From Streptomyces sp. NBC_01429 (GTDB lineage: Bacteria; Actinomycetota; Actinomycetes; Streptomycetales; Streptomycetaceae), in assembly GCF_036231945.1 (NCBI RefSeq), contig NZ_CP109599.1, positions 2,450,501 to 2,514,500 of the forward strand: a DNA stretch of 64,000 bases, written 5' to 3'. This document shows positions 32,252-42,691 of the stretch, piece by piece. Position 1 is the stretch's first letter, and every line of letters begins with the position of its first letter. A program made the translations under genes and the position numbers. The notes beneath the pieces were generated by a model. That model did no database searches. It was not told the DNA's origin and saw only the letters and a list, made by a program, of their open reading frames with translations.

Positions 32252-34309
32252 GTGAAGCTGCCCCACACGCTGCGATCGCGCCGTAAGAAGCCGCGCCACC
32301 CGAAGAAGCCCACGGCCGGATCCCCCACCGCGTCAACGGAGTCGGCGGAGTCCCCCACGACCGCCCCCGCCCGCCGACGCGGCCTCCGGCGCCTGCTGCC
32401 GTCCTGGAAGCTGGTCACCGGACTCCTCCTCGGCGCCTGCGCCGTCCTGGGCGGCGCCTTCGCCTGGATGTACGCGCACATCGAGATACCCGACGAGCAC
32501 GACGTGGCCCGCCGCCAGGCCACCGTCTACTACTGGGCCGACGGCAGCCGCATGGTCGGCGTCGGCGATGTGAACCGGCAGGACGTCGAGCTGTCCCAGG
32601 TGCCCGACCCCGTCCGGAACGCCGTCATCGCGGCCGAGAACGCCGACTTCTATACGGACTCCGGCGTCTCGTTCCAGGGCATCGGCCGCGCGGCCCTCAA
32701 CATCGTCAAGGGCGAGGAGACACAGGGCGGTTCGACCATCACCCAGCAGTATGTGAAGAACACCTACCTCAGCCAGGACCAGACGGTGACCCGGAAGGTC
32801 AAGGAACTCTTCCTGTCGCTCAAGGTCAGCAATCAGCGCACCAAGGCGGAGATCCTGGAGGGCTATCTCAACACCAGCTGGTTCGGACGCGACGCGTACG
32901 GCATCCAGGCGGCGGCCGACGCCTACTACGGTGTCCCCGCCAAGGACCTGAATCCCAGTCAGGGCGCCCTGCTCGCAGCGATGTTGAAGGGCGCGGACAC
33001 CCTCGATCCGGCGCTCGGCCCCGACCACCGCAAGCGGGCCGAGGAGCGCTGGGAGTGGATTTTGGACCGTGAGGTGGAGACCGGCTCGATGAGCGCGGCG
33101 GAGCGGGCCACGTACCAGGACTTCCCCGAGCCGAAGAAGCCGGTCAAGCCGACCAGCCAGGCCGGGCAGATCGGCTATCTCATCGACATCGCCAACAAGT
33201 ACCTCAAGAGCAAGGGCTCGCTCACCGGGAAGGATCTCGCCGCCGGCGGCTACCGCGTCCACACCACCTTCGAGAAGGACAAGGTGCGCGCGCTGACCCG
33301 GGCGGTGGAGAAGGTACGCAAGGAGAGCCTGGACCCGAAGAAGCGCGCGGCCGACCGCCATGTGCAGTTCGGCGCGGCCTCGGTACGGCCCTCGGACGGG
33401 GCGATCGTCGCGGTGTACGGCGGCGAGGACGCCATCAAGCACTTCAGCAACAACGCGGACACCGCCGGGGTGCCCGCGGCCTCCGCGTTCAAGCCGTTCG
33501 TGTTCGCCGCCGCCCTGGAGGGGCGGGGCGAGCGATTCCGGACGGCCGGTCTCGACGCCCCGCGCGCACCCGTGTCCGGCGCGGAGGCCGTGTCCGGGAG
33601 CCCGGACGCGACCCTGTCCTCGCGCCTGTCCAGGAGCCTGATCACCTCGGGCAACGCGGCCTTCGTGCAGGCGGGCAAGGACGTCGGCCTGAAGAAGGTC
33701 AGGGACACGGCGGTCGCGGCAGGGCTGCGCCCGGAGAGCATGGCGAAGCTGGAACCGACCTTCGCCCTCGGCACCTCGACCCCCAGCGCCGTCCGGCTGG
33801 CCGGCGCGTACACGACGTTCGTCAACGCGGGCACCAGGACCGAGCCCTACTCGGTGACGAAGGTCGAGCGCGACGGCGTCGCGCTCGACGGGTTCGAGCC
33901 GCCCGAGGAGCGGCGCGTGATGGACGAGTCGGTGGCCCTGGAGGTCGGCCGGGCCCTTCAGGACGTGGGCTGGAACTCCCTGCGTCCCACCAGGGACCAC
34001 TGGTTCAGCGGCCGGATCTGGGCGGGCGGGACCGGGGTCAACGACCGTATGAAGTCGGCGTGGTTCATCGGGGCCACTCCGCAGCTGTCCACCTCGGTCG
34101 CGATGTTCCGTACGAAGCCGGACGAGCCGCAGCTGCTGCCCATGAACGGGGTGGGCGGCGCCGACTCCGAGCGGGGCGGTGTCTTCCCGCCCCGCATCTG
34201 GACCGACTACCAGCGCACGGTGGCGCCGGACTCCTTCGCCGCGGTCCCCAGCGCGCCGGGCGTGATGCCACCGGCGGTGGACCAGGAACCGGCGAGGGTC
34301 TCGCGGTAG
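32252..34309 (+). CDS. Class A penicillin-binding protein, first of a tandem pair
   Basis: 685 aa from GTG at 32252 (AGAGAGG upstream; the second copy starts in the same context). One N-terminal membrane anchor, then a GT51 glycosyltransferase domain with [30 protein letters not shown] and [10 protein letters not shown], and a transpeptidase domain with S411-A-F-K and S466-G-N. The third box reads G593-T-G in place of KTG, so the transpeptidase may be weak or inactive. It should polymerise glycan strands of the wall. About 130 bp separates it from its paralogue. Confidence 0.9.
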   Translation: MKLPHTLRSRRKKPRHPKKPTAGSPTASTESAESPTTAPARRRGLRRLLPSWKLVTGLLLGACAVLGGAFAWMYAHIEIPDEHDVARRQATVYYWADGSRMVGVGDVNRQDVELSQVPDPVRNAVIAAENADFYTDSGVSFQGIGRAALNIVKGEETQGGSTITQQYVKNTYLSQDQTVTRKVKELFLSLKVSNQRTKAEILEGYLNTSWFGRDAYGIQAAADAYYGVPAKDLNPSQGALLAAMLKGADTLDPALGPDHRKRAEERWEWILDREVETGSMSAAERATYQDFPEPKKPVKPTSQAGQIGYLIDIANKYLKSKGSLTGKDLAAGGYRVHTTFEKDKVRALTRAVEKVRKESLDPKKRAADRHVQFGAASVRPSDGAIVAVYGGEDAIKHFSNNADTAGVPAASAFKPFVFAAALEGRGERFRTAGLDAPRAPVSGAEAVSGSPDATLSSRLSRSLITSGNAAFVQAGKDVGLKKVRDTAVAAGLRPESMAKLEPTFALGTSTPSAVRLAGAYTTFVNAGTRTEPYSVTKVERDGVALDGFEPPEERRVMDESVALEVGRALQDVGWNSLRPTRDHWFSGRIWAGGTGVNDRMKSAWFIGATPQLSTSVAMFRTKPDEPQLLPMNGVGGADSERGGVFPPRIWTDYQRTVAPDSFAAVPSAPGVMPPAVDQEPARVSR

Positions 34310-34438
34310 CCCGGCGGACGGGAACCCCCGGCCGGGAGATGCCGCCCGGGTCACGACTCCGGTCGGGTACCGGAACATTGAACACCGAACCCCGTCAATC
34401 CGTACCGCTCTCATGACTGAGGAGAGAGGTCCGCGCTG

Positions 34439-36595
34439 ATGAAGCCGCCCCGCACACCCCACGCGCGCCGCACCGCACAGTCCGCCGCCGACTGGCCCCA
34501 CCCGGGCGTGGGCATGGGTATGGGCATGGGCATGAACACGGGCCCGGCCGGCGCGGACCCCAGGGACGGCAGAGGCGGGCGGCGCGTCGACTTTCCCCGG
34601 GCCGGCCGGCGGGGCTGGCGGCGCTGGGTTCCCTCGTGGCGGCTGCTCGCGGGGAGCGCCCTGCTCTCCTGCGCCGCGCTGGCGGGGCTGTTCGCCTTCG
34701 TCTACGCGAACATCGAGATACCGGCCGAGCACGACGTGGCCCGCCGCCAGGCCACCGTCTACTACTGGGCCGACGGAACGCGCATGGTCAGCGTCGGCGA
34801 TGTGAACCGGCAGGAGGTGCGCCTCGCGCAGATCCCGGTCTCCGTGCAGCGCGCCGTGGTGGCCGCGGAGAACGCCGACTTCTACACGGACTCGGGCGTC
34901 TCGTACCGGGGCATCGTGCGCGCCGGGCTCAATATGGTCAAGGGCGAGGAGATCCAGGGCGGTTCGACCATCACCCAGCAGTACGTGAAGAACGCCTACC
35001 TCAGCCAGGACCAGACCCTGAGCAGGAAGGCAAGGGAGTTCTTCCTGTCGTTGAAGATCAGCCAGCAGCGCTCCAAGGCGGAGATCCTGGAGGGGTATCT
35101 CAACACCAGCTGGTTCGGGCGTGATTCGTACGGCATCCAGGCCGCCGCGCAGGCGTACTACGGGATTTCGGCGAAGGATCTGAATCCCAGTCAGGCCGCC
35201 CTGCTCAGCGCGATCCTGAAGGGCGCGGACACCCTCGACCCGTCCCTCAGCCCCTCCCACCACGAGCGGGCCGAGCGGCGCTGGAACTACATCCTGGACC
35301 GTGAGGTCGAGACGGGCGCGATGAGCGCCGCCGAGCGGGCCGGCTACACGCGGTTCCCCGAGCCGAAGCAGCCCGTCAAGCCCAACAGCCAGGCCGGGCA
35401 GATCGGTTATCTCGTCGACATCGCCAACAAGTACCTCAAGAACCGCTCCGGCATCACCGACCAGGACCTCGCCGACGGCGGGCTGCGCGTCTTCACCACG
35501 TTCGAGAAGGACAAGGTCTTCGCGCTGGCCGACTCGGTCGACCGGATACGGCGCCAGAACCTGGCCCCCGAGACCCGCGAGAGCGATCGGAACGTGCAGG
35601 TCGGAGCGGCTTCGGTACGGTCGGGGGACGGGGCGGTCGTCGCGGTCTACGGCGGCGAGGACGCCGTCACACACTTCACCAACAACGCCGACACCTCCAG
35701 CGTCCCGGCCGGTTCGGCGTTCAAGCCGTTCGTGTACGCCGCCGCGCTGGAGTACGGCGGGCTCGGCTTCGTCCCCGCGGACCTCTCCGGGGTGCCCTCC
35801 TCGCCGGGGCTGAACGAGTCGCTGGTGGGCTCCGGGAACGACGCCTTCGTCGCGGCGGGCGAGAACGTCGGCCTCGACAAGGTCAAGGACATGGCGGTCG
35901 CGACCGGGCTGCGCGAGGACAGCATGGCCCAGCTGGATCCGTCCTTCCCGGTCGGCACCTCCACGCCCAGCGCGGTCCGGCTGGCCAGCGCGTACACGGC
36001 CTTCGCGGGCGACGGCACCGGCCGGGAGCCGTACTCGGTGACGCGGGTGGAGCGCGACGGCGCCGTGCTCAGCGGCTTCGAGCCGCCGCAGGCGCGGCGC
36101 GCGATGGACCCCGCGGTGGCCCTGGAGGTCGGCGAGGCGCTCCAGCGGGTGGGGACGAGCACGCTGGGCCCCACCCGCGACCAGTGGTTCGGCGCCCCGG
36201 TCTGGGCGGGCAGGACCGGCGCTGACGACGGGATGAAGTCGGCCTGGTTCATCGGCGCGACCAAGGAGCTGTCCACCTCGGTCACCATGTTCCGTACGGA
36301 GCCGGAGAGCGCGGGGCTGCTCGACATGGCGGGGGTGGGCGGCGACGACTCGGAGCAGGGCACGGTCTTCCCGCCGCGGATCTGGAGCGACTACCAGCTC
36401 ACGGTGGCGCCGGACTCGTTCACCCCGGTCCCGGTGGCACCCGTGTCACCGCCCGAGGACCTGTTCCCGGCGGACAGCTCAGGGACCGCCGGGAACCAGG
36501 GCGAAGAGAATCAGGGCGATGAGGGCCAGGGCCAGGGGGGCCGGGGCGAGGGGAATCAGGCCGCCGGCTCTCAGTCGTTGGGGACGACCTCGTAG
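34439..36595 (+). CDS. Class A penicillin-binding protein, second of a tandem pair
   Basis: 718 aa, close paralogue of the preceding gene. The N-terminal cytoplasmic tail has a GMGMGMGM run; a single membrane anchor and the GT51 domain follow ([22 protein letters not shown]). In the transpeptidase domain S426-A-F-K and S465-G-N are present, but the third box is R592-T-G instead of KTG, and the segment between SxxK and SxN is shorter by about 16 residues than in the first copy. The last 40 residues are Gln/Gly/Glu low complexity. Its end overlaps def by 25 bp tail to tail. Confidence 0.9.
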   Translation: MKPPRTPHARRTAQSAADWPHPGVGMGMGMGMNTGPAGADPRDGRGGRRVDFPRAGRRGWRRWVPSWRLLAGSALLSCAALAGLFAFVYANIEIPAEHDVARRQATVYYWADGTRMVSVGDVNRQEVRLAQIPVSVQRAVVAAENADFYTDSGVSYRGIVRAGLNMVKGEEIQGGSTITQQYVKNAYLSQDQTLSRKAREFFLSLKISQQRSKAEILEGYLNTSWFGRDSYGIQAAAQAYYGISAKDLNPSQAALLSAILKGADTLDPSLSPSHHERAERRWNYILDREVETGAMSAAERAGYTRFPEPKQPVKPNSQAGQIGYLVDIANKYLKNRSGITDQDLADGGLRVFTTFEKDKVFALADSVDRIRRQNLAPETRESDRNVQVGAASVRSGDGAVVAVYGGEDAVTHFTNNADTSSVPAGSAFKPFVYAAALEYGGLGFVPADLSGVPSSPGLNESLVGSGNDAFVAAGENVGLDKVKDMAVATGLREDSMAQLDPSFPVGTSTPSAVRLASAYTAFAGDGTGREPYSVTRVERDGAVLSGFEPPQARRAMDPAVALEVGEALQRVGTSTLGPTRDQWFGAPVWAGRTGADDGMKSAWFIGATKELSTSVTMFRTEPESAGLLDMAGVGGDDSEQGTVFPPRIWSDYQLTVAPDSFTPVPVAPVSPPEDLFPADSSGTAGNQGEENQGDEGQGQGGRGEGNQAAGSQSLGTTS

Positions 36596-37227
36596 CGCGG
36601 GGTGTTCTCCTCCATCTGCCGCAGCGCGTCCTTGCGGTCGCGCTTCGAGAGCCGGTCGATGTAGAGGTAGCCGTACAGGTGGTCCGTCTCGTGCTGGAGG
36701 CAGCGGGCGAAGTAGCCCGTGCCGCGCACCTTGATCGGATTGCCCTGCGCGTCCTGGCCGCGCACCACCGCGTAGTCGGGGCGCGCCAGCGACGCGTACG
36801 CCGTCGGCACCGACAGGCAGCCCTCGTTGGAGTCGTCCAGTACCCGCTCCCCCGGCGGCAGCTCCTCCAGCACCGGGTTGCAGACGACGCCGACGTGGCG
36901 CACCCCGTCGTCGTCCGGGCAGTCGTAGATGAAGACCTTGCGGTCCACCCCGATCTGGTTGGCGGCCAGGCCCACGCCCTCGGCCGTGCGCTGGCTGGCG
37001 AACATGTCGTCGATCAGCGCGGCCAGTTCGTCACCGAACTCCGTGACGTCCTGGCACTCCTTGTGGAGCACCGGGTTCCCGACGACGGTGATCGGGCGGG
37101 ACGTGCCGCGCTCCCGGTACGCCAGCTCGCGCGCCTCGGCGTCCTCCGTGTCCACGACGAACCCGTCGCCCGGTTCCGCCACCGAGGTCCCGTTGTCGAT
37201 CCGCTGGTCCGTCTCCTGCTGCGCCAT
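36571..37227 (-). CDS. def: Peptide deformylase
   Basis: 218 aa. Removes the N-formyl group from nascent proteins using Fe2+ or Zn2+. All three motifs are present: [17 protein letters not shown] (metal-ligand Cys) and QHETDHLYG (HExxH with catalytic Glu). An N-terminal extension of about 45 acidic residues precedes the core. It is convergent with the second PBP gene and separate from fmt, as is common for extra or sole def copies in Streptomyces. Confidence 0.95.
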   Translation of the reverse strand: MAQQETDQRIDNGTSVAEPGDGFVVDTEDAEARELAYRERGTSRPITVVGNPVLHKECQDVTEFGDELAALIDDMFASQRTAEGVGLAANQIGVDRKVFIYDCPDDDGVRHVGVVCNPVLEELPPGERVLDDSNEGCLSVPTAYASLARPDYAVVRGQDAQGNPIKVRGTGYFARCLQHETDHLYGYLYIDRLSKRDRKDALRQMEENTPRYEVVPND

Positions 37228-37408
37228 GTCCGCAGTACGCCTTCCTCGGTACCCGATGTGCTGCCTGCACGATCCGTGCGATGTGCCCGTACAGCCTATG
37301 CGCAGCATCCGGGCCCGGGAGCCGTTCGGCGGCAGTCCGCCGGGCGCTCGCCCGCGCAGTCCCGCGGCACTCCCCCGGTCCCTGCCCCGGTCCCTGCCCC
37401 GGAATCTC

Positions 37409-38521
37409 TCAGCAGACCTCTTCCAGGTCGCGCCACTCCCGGGTGTCCGGGCTGTCGGCGACCCAGCCGTCCAGCAGCCCGCGCACCAGTCCGGGCGGGG
37501 CCGCGATGCCGCACTCGCGCTCCGGCGCCCACAGCTCACCGGCCGTGCGGTGGCCGAGCGGCCCGGGGTGGCCCGGCTCGCTGTGGTCGTGCGGGTCGAG
37601 GTGCTCGCCGTCGCCCTCGGCGCTCGGCATCCGGCTCTCCGAGCAGGCGCGGCACAGCAGCCGTACGGACGAGGACCAGTCCTCGGCGGCGAATCCGGCG
37701 TCGGCAGCCAGCCGCTCCAGGGCGTCCCGGTCCGCCTCGGTCGCCGCCTCCAGCAGCACCACCCAGGTGGGCACGGGCGAGGGGGCCCACAGCTCGATCT
37801 CGTCGAAGACGGGGTACGCGCGGGTGGCGCCGTCCGGGCCCGCCGAGGTGGTCCGCTCGCCGTTGGGTACGCCGTCGTGCAGGACGACCTCGCCCCAGCG
37901 CCGCCCGGAGGACGGCAGCGGGATGGACAGGACCTCGATCCTGGCCGGGTCGAGCCTGCGGCCCCAGACGACCTCGGCCTCGCCCTCGGGCGAGAGCCGG
38001 ACGGCGGCGCTGCCCAGCTCCATGCCGTCCGGTTCGCCGTTGGCCTCGGCCGTGTGCGGATTGCCCGGCACCCGCAGCCCGTACGCCTGCCAGGCACGGC
38101 GGGCCAGCGGCCAGTCCTGGAGCGCGGTGGCGGCGATCCCGACGTTCCACCAGTCGGGGGCGCCGGTCTCCTTGTCGAGCAGCGCGACGGCCCGCAGTCC
38201 CGCGGCGCGGGCCTGCTCCCAGTCGTGCCGGAACTTGTGCAGCAGCGCCAGATTGAACCAGGACTCGGAGAGCCAGGGTTCCAGATCCGCCGCGCGCGTC
38301 AGCAGCGCGCCCGCGTCGTCGTACCGGCCGTCACCGATCAGCGTGAACGCGCGGTCGGTGGCCTGCCGCCACGAGGCGGAGGGCCGATGCCGTACCTTCC
38401 CGAAGATCCTCACGATTCCCGCCTGCCGGTCGCTCGGGTCAGTGCCCCCGGACACCCTGTTCTTCGACACCCTCTGCTTCGCATCCAACCATGCTCGGTC
38501 GGGCGCCCGCTCATTACCCAT
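37409..38521 (-). CDS. Tetratricopeptide-repeat protein
   Basis: 370 aa. TPR-like helices appear at about residues 52-145 ([60 protein letters not shown]). The remaining C-terminal 220 residues form an uncharacterised region with two cysteines (LLCRACSES) and a His/Asp-rich stretch. No enzyme motif seen. It ends 181 bp before the def start and begins 3 bp after the HD-domain gene stop, so it may belong to that operon. Confidence 0.75.
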   Translation of the reverse strand: MGNERAPDRAWLDAKQRVSKNRVSGGTDPSDRQAGIVRIFGKVRHRPSASWRQATDRAFTLIGDGRYDDAGALLTRAADLEPWLSESWFNLALLHKFRHDWEQARAAGLRAVALLDKETGAPDWWNVGIAATALQDWPLARRAWQAYGLRVPGNPHTAEANGEPDGMELGSAAVRLSPEGEAEVVWGRRLDPARIEVLSIPLPSSGRRWGEVVLHDGVPNGERTTSAGPDGATRAYPVFDEIELWAPSPVPTWVVLLEAATEADRDALERLAADAGFAAEDWSSSVRLLCRACSESRMPSAEGDGEHLDPHDHSEPGHPGPLGHRTAGELWAPERECGIAAPPGLVRGLLDGWVADSPDTREWRDLEEVC

Positions 38522-38524
38522 GGG

Positions 38525-39814
38525 TTACCCCTTCCGACCAGGCACCGGGCGGCTCCTGGACAGGACGCGCGCGAGGGATTCCACCACCTCGGGCTGGTAG
38601 TCGTACGCCGTGCCGAGGCGCAGCCGCTCCAGGGCGCTGAGCGGTCCGCTCGCACTGGCACATTCCCCGACCAGGTCGTCGTACGCGTTCACGGCGCGGA
38701 CAATCCGGGCGGACATGGGCTGCTCCCGGTACGGGTCGGCCTGCCGTTCCACGACGGTCGCGACGGCGGACGGCACCCCGGTCTGCCGGACCACCGCGCC
38801 GCCGAGCAGGGCGATGCGCCGCTGCTCGGCCATCGGCAGCAGGGCCGTGGCGCCGTCGGGGACCGGGTCCACCAGGGAGAGCTGGCCGATGTCGTGCATG
38901 AGGGCGGCGTACTCCAGAACGGTCAGTTCGGGGCCGGAGAGCCCCAGCTCACGGCCCACGGCGCAGCTCAGCTCCGCGACGCGGCGGGCATGCCCGTGCG
39001 GGGTGTATCCGGCGATCTCGGTGGCGCGCGCGAGGGAGGCGATGGTCTGCCGGTAGGTGGTGCGCACGGCGGCGTAGCGGCGGAAGGAGAGCTGGGTGAG
39101 CAGCAGCGGTACGCAGAAGACCGGCAGTGCCCACAGGCCGGCGACCGCGACGCCGAGCGCGATGACGGCGCCGGTCGCGCACACGGCGGAGCCGATGTGC
39201 AGCAGCGCCCGCAGTTCGTCGCGCAGCAGCGGCCCGAAGGGGTGACGGGTGCGGGCGCGCAGGATCAGGGCGGTCAGTACGGCGTCGCAGAGCGCGGTGA
39301 GCACGAGCAGCAGCAGGAGGAGCAGGGCGTAGCCGGGGCCCGCTCCGAGCTGGTGGCGCAGTTCGCCGGCGTTGTAGAGCGGCTGGAAGCAGACGGCCGC
39401 GAATCCGGTGGTGAGGACGCGTCTGACCAGGTGGTCCAGGGCGGGCCCGGCTCCTCTGGCGACATGGGGGACGGCCCCGGCGAGGGCCGCCGCCAGGACG
39501 ACGGTGACGGTCTGGAGGACGCCGTGGTGGGTCTGCTGTCCGGCGTTCTCGCCGAGCAGCGCGTAGCCCAGTGCCCCGGCGGCGGCGAGCGGCGCGGGCT
39601 CGCGCTCGCCGGGCACGGCGCCCCAGCGTGCCAGTTCCCCGACGGCGACGAGTACGCCGAAGGCGAGGGCGATACGGGGCTCGGCGAGCCCGTTCCAGAG
39701 GGTGGAGCCGAGCCCGGCGAGGGTCAGCAGCGCGGCCGCGCCGTAGACGCCGAGGACGGTGAGGGGGACGGGGTGGCGGCGCGCGGCGGCGGTCCCGAGG
39801 GTGGCCGCCGTCAT
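38525..39814 (-). CDS. Membrane protein with a cytoplasmic HD-type phosphohydrolase domain
   Basis: 429 aa. About seven hydrophobic helices fill the first 240 residues, then an HD domain with His269-region HGHARRVAELS and the metal-binding MHDIGQLSL (His307-Asp308). The GYP-type HHExxDGxGYP motif of the neighbouring protein is absent, so c-di-GMP hydrolysis is not assured. The ATG overlaps the stop of the upstream HD-GYP gene (ATGA). Confidence 0.8.
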   Translation of the reverse strand: MTAATLGTAAARRHPVPLTVLGVYGAAALLTLAGLGSTLWNGLAEPRIALAFGVLVAVGELARWGAVPGEREPAPLAAAGALGYALLGENAGQQTHHGVLQTVTVVLAAALAGAVPHVARGAGPALDHLVRRVLTTGFAAVCFQPLYNAGELRHQLGAGPGYALLLLLLLVLTALCDAVLTALILRARTRHPFGPLLRDELRALLHIGSAVCATGAVIALGVAVAGLWALPVFCVPLLLTQLSFRRYAAVRTTYRQTIASLARATEIAGYTPHGHARRVAELSCAVGRELGLSGPELTVLEYAALMHDIGQLSLVDPVPDGATALLPMAEQRRIALLGGAVVRQTGVPSAVATVVERQADPYREQPMSARIVRAVNAYDDLVGECASASGPLSALERLRLGTAYDYQPEVVESLARVLSRSRPVPGRKG

Positions 39815-41280
39815 CGCGGACCGCCCCGGGAGGCGCGGCCCGGTGTGCCGGTCCTGGCAGGAGGGACGTTTCCGCGCGCCGCGGCCGGGGGCCGGGGTGC
39901 CGGTGCGGGGTCGGGGGGCGAGTCGGCGGGGGCGGCTTCCGGGGCGGGCGCGTGGCCCTGGGGCGGCGTCCGTGCCTCGTCCGCCGTGACCGCGGTGCGC
40001 CAGCCGTGCCGGTCGAGGGCGCGCGCCAGCGCCCGCACCATCTCGGGGTCGAACTGCGTCCCCGCGCACCGTTCCAGCTCCGCCACGGCGGCGGGCACCG
40101 GCCGCCCGCGCCGGTACGAGCGGGTGGAGGTCATCGCGTCGAACGCGTCGGCCACGGCCACCACCCGGGCGAACTCGGGGATCCGGTCCCCGGCCAGCCC
40201 GTACGGATAGCCGCTGCCGTCCAGCCGTTCGTGGTGGTGCAGGATCGCCGAGCGGGCCTCGCCCAGGAAGCCGATGCCCCGCACCATCTCGTGCCCGTAC
40301 TCGGGATGCAGCTCGATCACCCGCCGTTCCTCCGGGGTCAGTGGCCCGTCCTTGCGCAGCACCCGGGTCGGGACGCCGAGCTTGCCGACGTCGTGCAGGA
40401 TCCCGGCGAAGCGGAGCGTCTCGATCCGCTCCCGCTCCATGCCCATCTCCCGCGCGATCAGCACGGAGGCGTGGCCGACCCGCTCGCTGTGTCCCCGGGT
40501 GTAGGTGTCCTTGATGTCGACGGCCTGGACCAGCGCCCTGATGGTGGCCTGGTGGGCGGCGCGCTCGCGGTGGTACTGGGCGAAGACCCAGCAGGAGATG
40601 TACATGGGCAGCAGGACGAGGAGCGCCGAGACCGGTCCGTAAGGGCTGCGCCACAGGACCGCCATCATCAGCCCGGCCAGCCCGTGCGCGCCGTGCGGGG
40701 CGAGCGAGCGGGACAGCAGTCCGCGCCAGGCGGTGCGCGCGGGCAGCCGCTCGGCGGTGACGAGGATGCCGCCGTCCAGGGCGCACAGCACCAGGCAGAA
40801 GGTGAGGGCCGCGGCGCCCGCGGGCAGCAGGACGTACGGGAAGTCGGGCACGGTGAGCCCGTATCCGCCGCCGCCGAGCGCGACGGGACCGCCGAAGACC
40901 ACCTGCGCCCGCGCCGCCGCCCAGGTGGCGACGGCGAGCTGCGCCGCGCGCCAGATCCGCCGCGCGGTCCTCGGCCGGCGCTCGACCCGGCCGCACAGCG
41001 CGCCCGGCACGGCCACCAGCGCGGCGGCGGCGGGCGGCAGCAGCAGCGCGGCGGCGATGAGCACGGGGAAGAACGACCCGGCGGCGACCGGTACGGAGCC
41101 GCTCACCGACCGGCCCAGGAGGCGGCAGCGGGCGGGCAGCTCGCAGAAGGCGTAGACCGCCGCCAGCAGCGCGACCGCCCGCCACGGGGTGGAGCCGTGC
41201 GGCGCGGGATACACGCAGGCGGCCGCGCACAGCGCGACGCACAGGATGTACGCGTGTGCCGCACCCGGTATCGCCCTCAC
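39811..41280 (-). CDS. Membrane-bound HD-GYP phosphodiesterase
   Basis: 489 aa from GTG. Seven or so helices (1-240) lead to an HD-GYP domain: TYTRGHSERVGH, LHDVGKLGVP (His296-Asp297) and HHHERLDGSGYP (His348-Glu351, Gly-Tyr-Pro), the full set expected for cyclic-di-GMP hydrolysis. A Pro/Ala-rich tail of about 60 residues follows. With the overlapping downstream gene it forms a pair of similar membrane topology, one with a complete and one with a reduced active site. Confidence 0.88.
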   Translation of the reverse strand: MRAIPGAAHAYILCVALCAAACVYPAPHGSTPWRAVALLAAVYAFCELPARCRLLGRSVSGSVPVAAGSFFPVLIAAALLLPPAAAALVAVPGALCGRVERRPRTARRIWRAAQLAVATWAAARAQVVFGGPVALGGGGYGLTVPDFPYVLLPAGAAALTFCLVLCALDGGILVTAERLPARTAWRGLLSRSLAPHGAHGLAGLMMAVLWRSPYGPVSALLVLLPMYISCWVFAQYHRERAAHQATIRALVQAVDIKDTYTRGHSERVGHASVLIAREMGMERERIETLRFAGILHDVGKLGVPTRVLRKDGPLTPEERRVIELHPEYGHEMVRGIGFLGEARSAILHHHERLDGSGYPYGLAGDRIPEFARVVAVADAFDAMTSTRSYRRGRPVPAAVAELERCAGTQFDPEMVRALARALDRHGWRTAVTADEARTPPQGHAPAPEAAPADSPPDPAPAPRPPAAARGNVPPARTGTPGRASRGGPR

Positions 41281-41418
41281 GCGTCCTCGCCCCCCTCGGA
41301 CCGGCCCGAACAGAGCGTCAGGCTAGCGAGTTGGGGGGCGATGATCGGCCGAATGGAGGTGATTAGCACCTTCGAGTGACAAGGGTGCTATCAGGCTGTA
41401 CGGGACGGCGTGCGGACC

Positions 41419-41775
41419 TTATTCCTTGGCCAGGCCGGGGAGGTCGGCGCCCGCGGGTGACACCTCGTGGTGCGCCGGCGCCTCGGGCGCGGTGCCCACA
41501 TCGTGGTCGGGCACGGCCTGCCCGGACCTGATGAGATCGATCCTGCCCATGACCTTGGAGCGCAGGTCGGCCGGTACGTCGTCCGATCCGCAGCACCGCT
41601 TGACCAGCTTCTTCACGGCCTGCTCAAGGCCGTACTTCTCCAGGCACGGGGAGCACTCCTCGAAGTGCACCTCGAACTTGGTGCAGTCGCTGTCGGGCAT
41701 CTCGTGGTCGAGGAACTCGTAGAGGTGGTCGAGGACCTCGGCGCAATCCGTCTCATGCGGCTCTCCGCAGCTCAT
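41419..41775 (-). CDS. rsrA: Redox-sensing anti-sigma factor RsrA
   Basis: 118-aa zinc-binding anti-sigma (ZAS) protein that holds SigR until disulfide stress oxidises it. The numbering of the key residues is the same as in S. coelicolor RsrA: Cys3, Cys11, Cys31, His37, Cys41, Cys44, Cys61 and Cys62, with the H37-x3-C41-x2-C44 core. The start overlaps the sigR stop (ATGA), the standard sigR-rsrA arrangement. Confidence 0.97.
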   Translation of the reverse strand: MSCGEPHETDCAEVLDHLYEFLDHEMPDSDCTKFEVHFEECSPCLEKYGLEQAVKKLVKRCCGSDDVPADLRSKVMGRIDLIRSGQAVPDHDVGTAPEAPAHHEVSPAGADLPGLAKE

Positions 41776-42431
41776 GAGTCCGAACCTTTCCGATCATCCG
41801 ACGACTCTCCGACACCCGCCGGGACGAGCCCGCGGTCACGGGCGTAGTCCTCCAGCATGCCGCGCAGCTGGCGGCGGCCGCGGTGGAGTCGTGACATCAC
41901 CGTGCCGATGGGTGTCCCCATGATGTCCGCGATCTCCTTGTAGGCAAAGCCCTCGACGTCGGCGAGATACACGGCGATGCGGAACTCTTCGGGAATCGCC
42001 TGGAGCGCGGACTTCACATCCGAGTCCGGAAGGTGGTCCAGCGCCTGGGACTCGGCCGAGCGCAGGCCCGTCGACATGTGCGACTCCGCGCGCGCCAGCT
42101 GCCAGTCCTCGATCTCCTCGGCGGCGCTGCGCTGGGGTTCACGCTGCTTCTTGCGGTACGAGTTGATGAAGGTGTTGGTGAGGATGCGGTACATCCACGC
42201 CTTGAGGTTGGTCCCTTCGCGGAACTGGTGGAAGGAGGCGTACGCCTTGGCATAGGTCTCCTGCACGAGGTCCTCGGCGTCGGCCGGATTGCGCGTCATG
42301 CGCAGCGCGGCCGAGTACATCTGATCGAGGTAGCCCAGCGCGTCCCGCTCGAACCGGGCATTGCGCTCGGCGGTGGTCTCCTCGATCCGGCCGTCGTCGG
42401 TCGCTCCGTCGGTCCCTGTGACCGGACCCAC
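41772..42431 (-). CDS. sigR: Thiol-oxidative-stress sigma factor SigR
   Basis: ECF sigma factor (group 12-like) of 219 aa from GTG at 42431, where GGAGGAG precedes directly. Region 2 is at [20 protein letters not shown] and [17 protein letters not shown], region 4 at [20 protein letters not shown]. It drives thioredoxin and thiol-homeostasis genes. The frame stays open to an ATG at 42617, adding 62 residues; S. coelicolor makes a longer, unstable SigR' from its induced promoter, and the promoter at 42665-42691 lies just upstream of that ATG. So both forms are expected. Confidence 0.97.
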   Translation of the reverse strand: MGPVTGTDGATDDGRIEETTAERNARFERDALGYLDQMYSAALRMTRNPADAEDLVQETYAKAYASFHQFREGTNLKAWMYRILTNTFINSYRKKQREPQRSAAEEIEDWQLARAESHMSTGLRSAESQALDHLPDSDVKSALQAIPEEFRIAVYLADVEGFAYKEIADIMGTPIGTVMSRLHRGRRQLRGMLEDYARDRGLVPAGVGESSDDRKGSDS

Positions 42432-42664
42432 CTCCTCCAACGCTGTGGCGGATCCGAATGCGGACCCACTCGAATCGGAGAATAGTCGACCTTGTCGCGA
42501 CGGGGCCTGTCGGTCCGCTCCGCCGACCGCCCGGCCGGCGCCGGTCTTGGCCGCGGAAAGGACGGTCCACTCCAGGTCAGTGGCGTCTGAACGGCGCGGG
42601 CAGATGGTCGAACCCATACGACGGACTCCCTCTCGATGCGCGATGTAACCGGTGTGCCCTTGAC

Positions 42665-42691
42665 AACAGGGACACCGTGCTCAACATTCCC
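42665..42691 (-). promoter_or_regulatory. SigR-dependent autoregulatory promoter of sigR (p2)
   Basis: On the minus strand GGGAAT (42691-42686), 18 nt, then GTT (42667-42665), an exact match to the SigR consensus GGAAT-N18-GTT. Transcription would start about 50 nt before the ATG at 42617. The -35 overlaps the last codons of the upstream hydrolase gene. Confidence 0.9.

Noticed and set aside
32333..35674. Very long open frame antisense to both PBP genes
   Set aside because: It mirrors the codon bias of the GC-rich genes beneath it, has Arg/Gly/Val-rich low-information protein and no start signal; the sense proteins have clear motifs.
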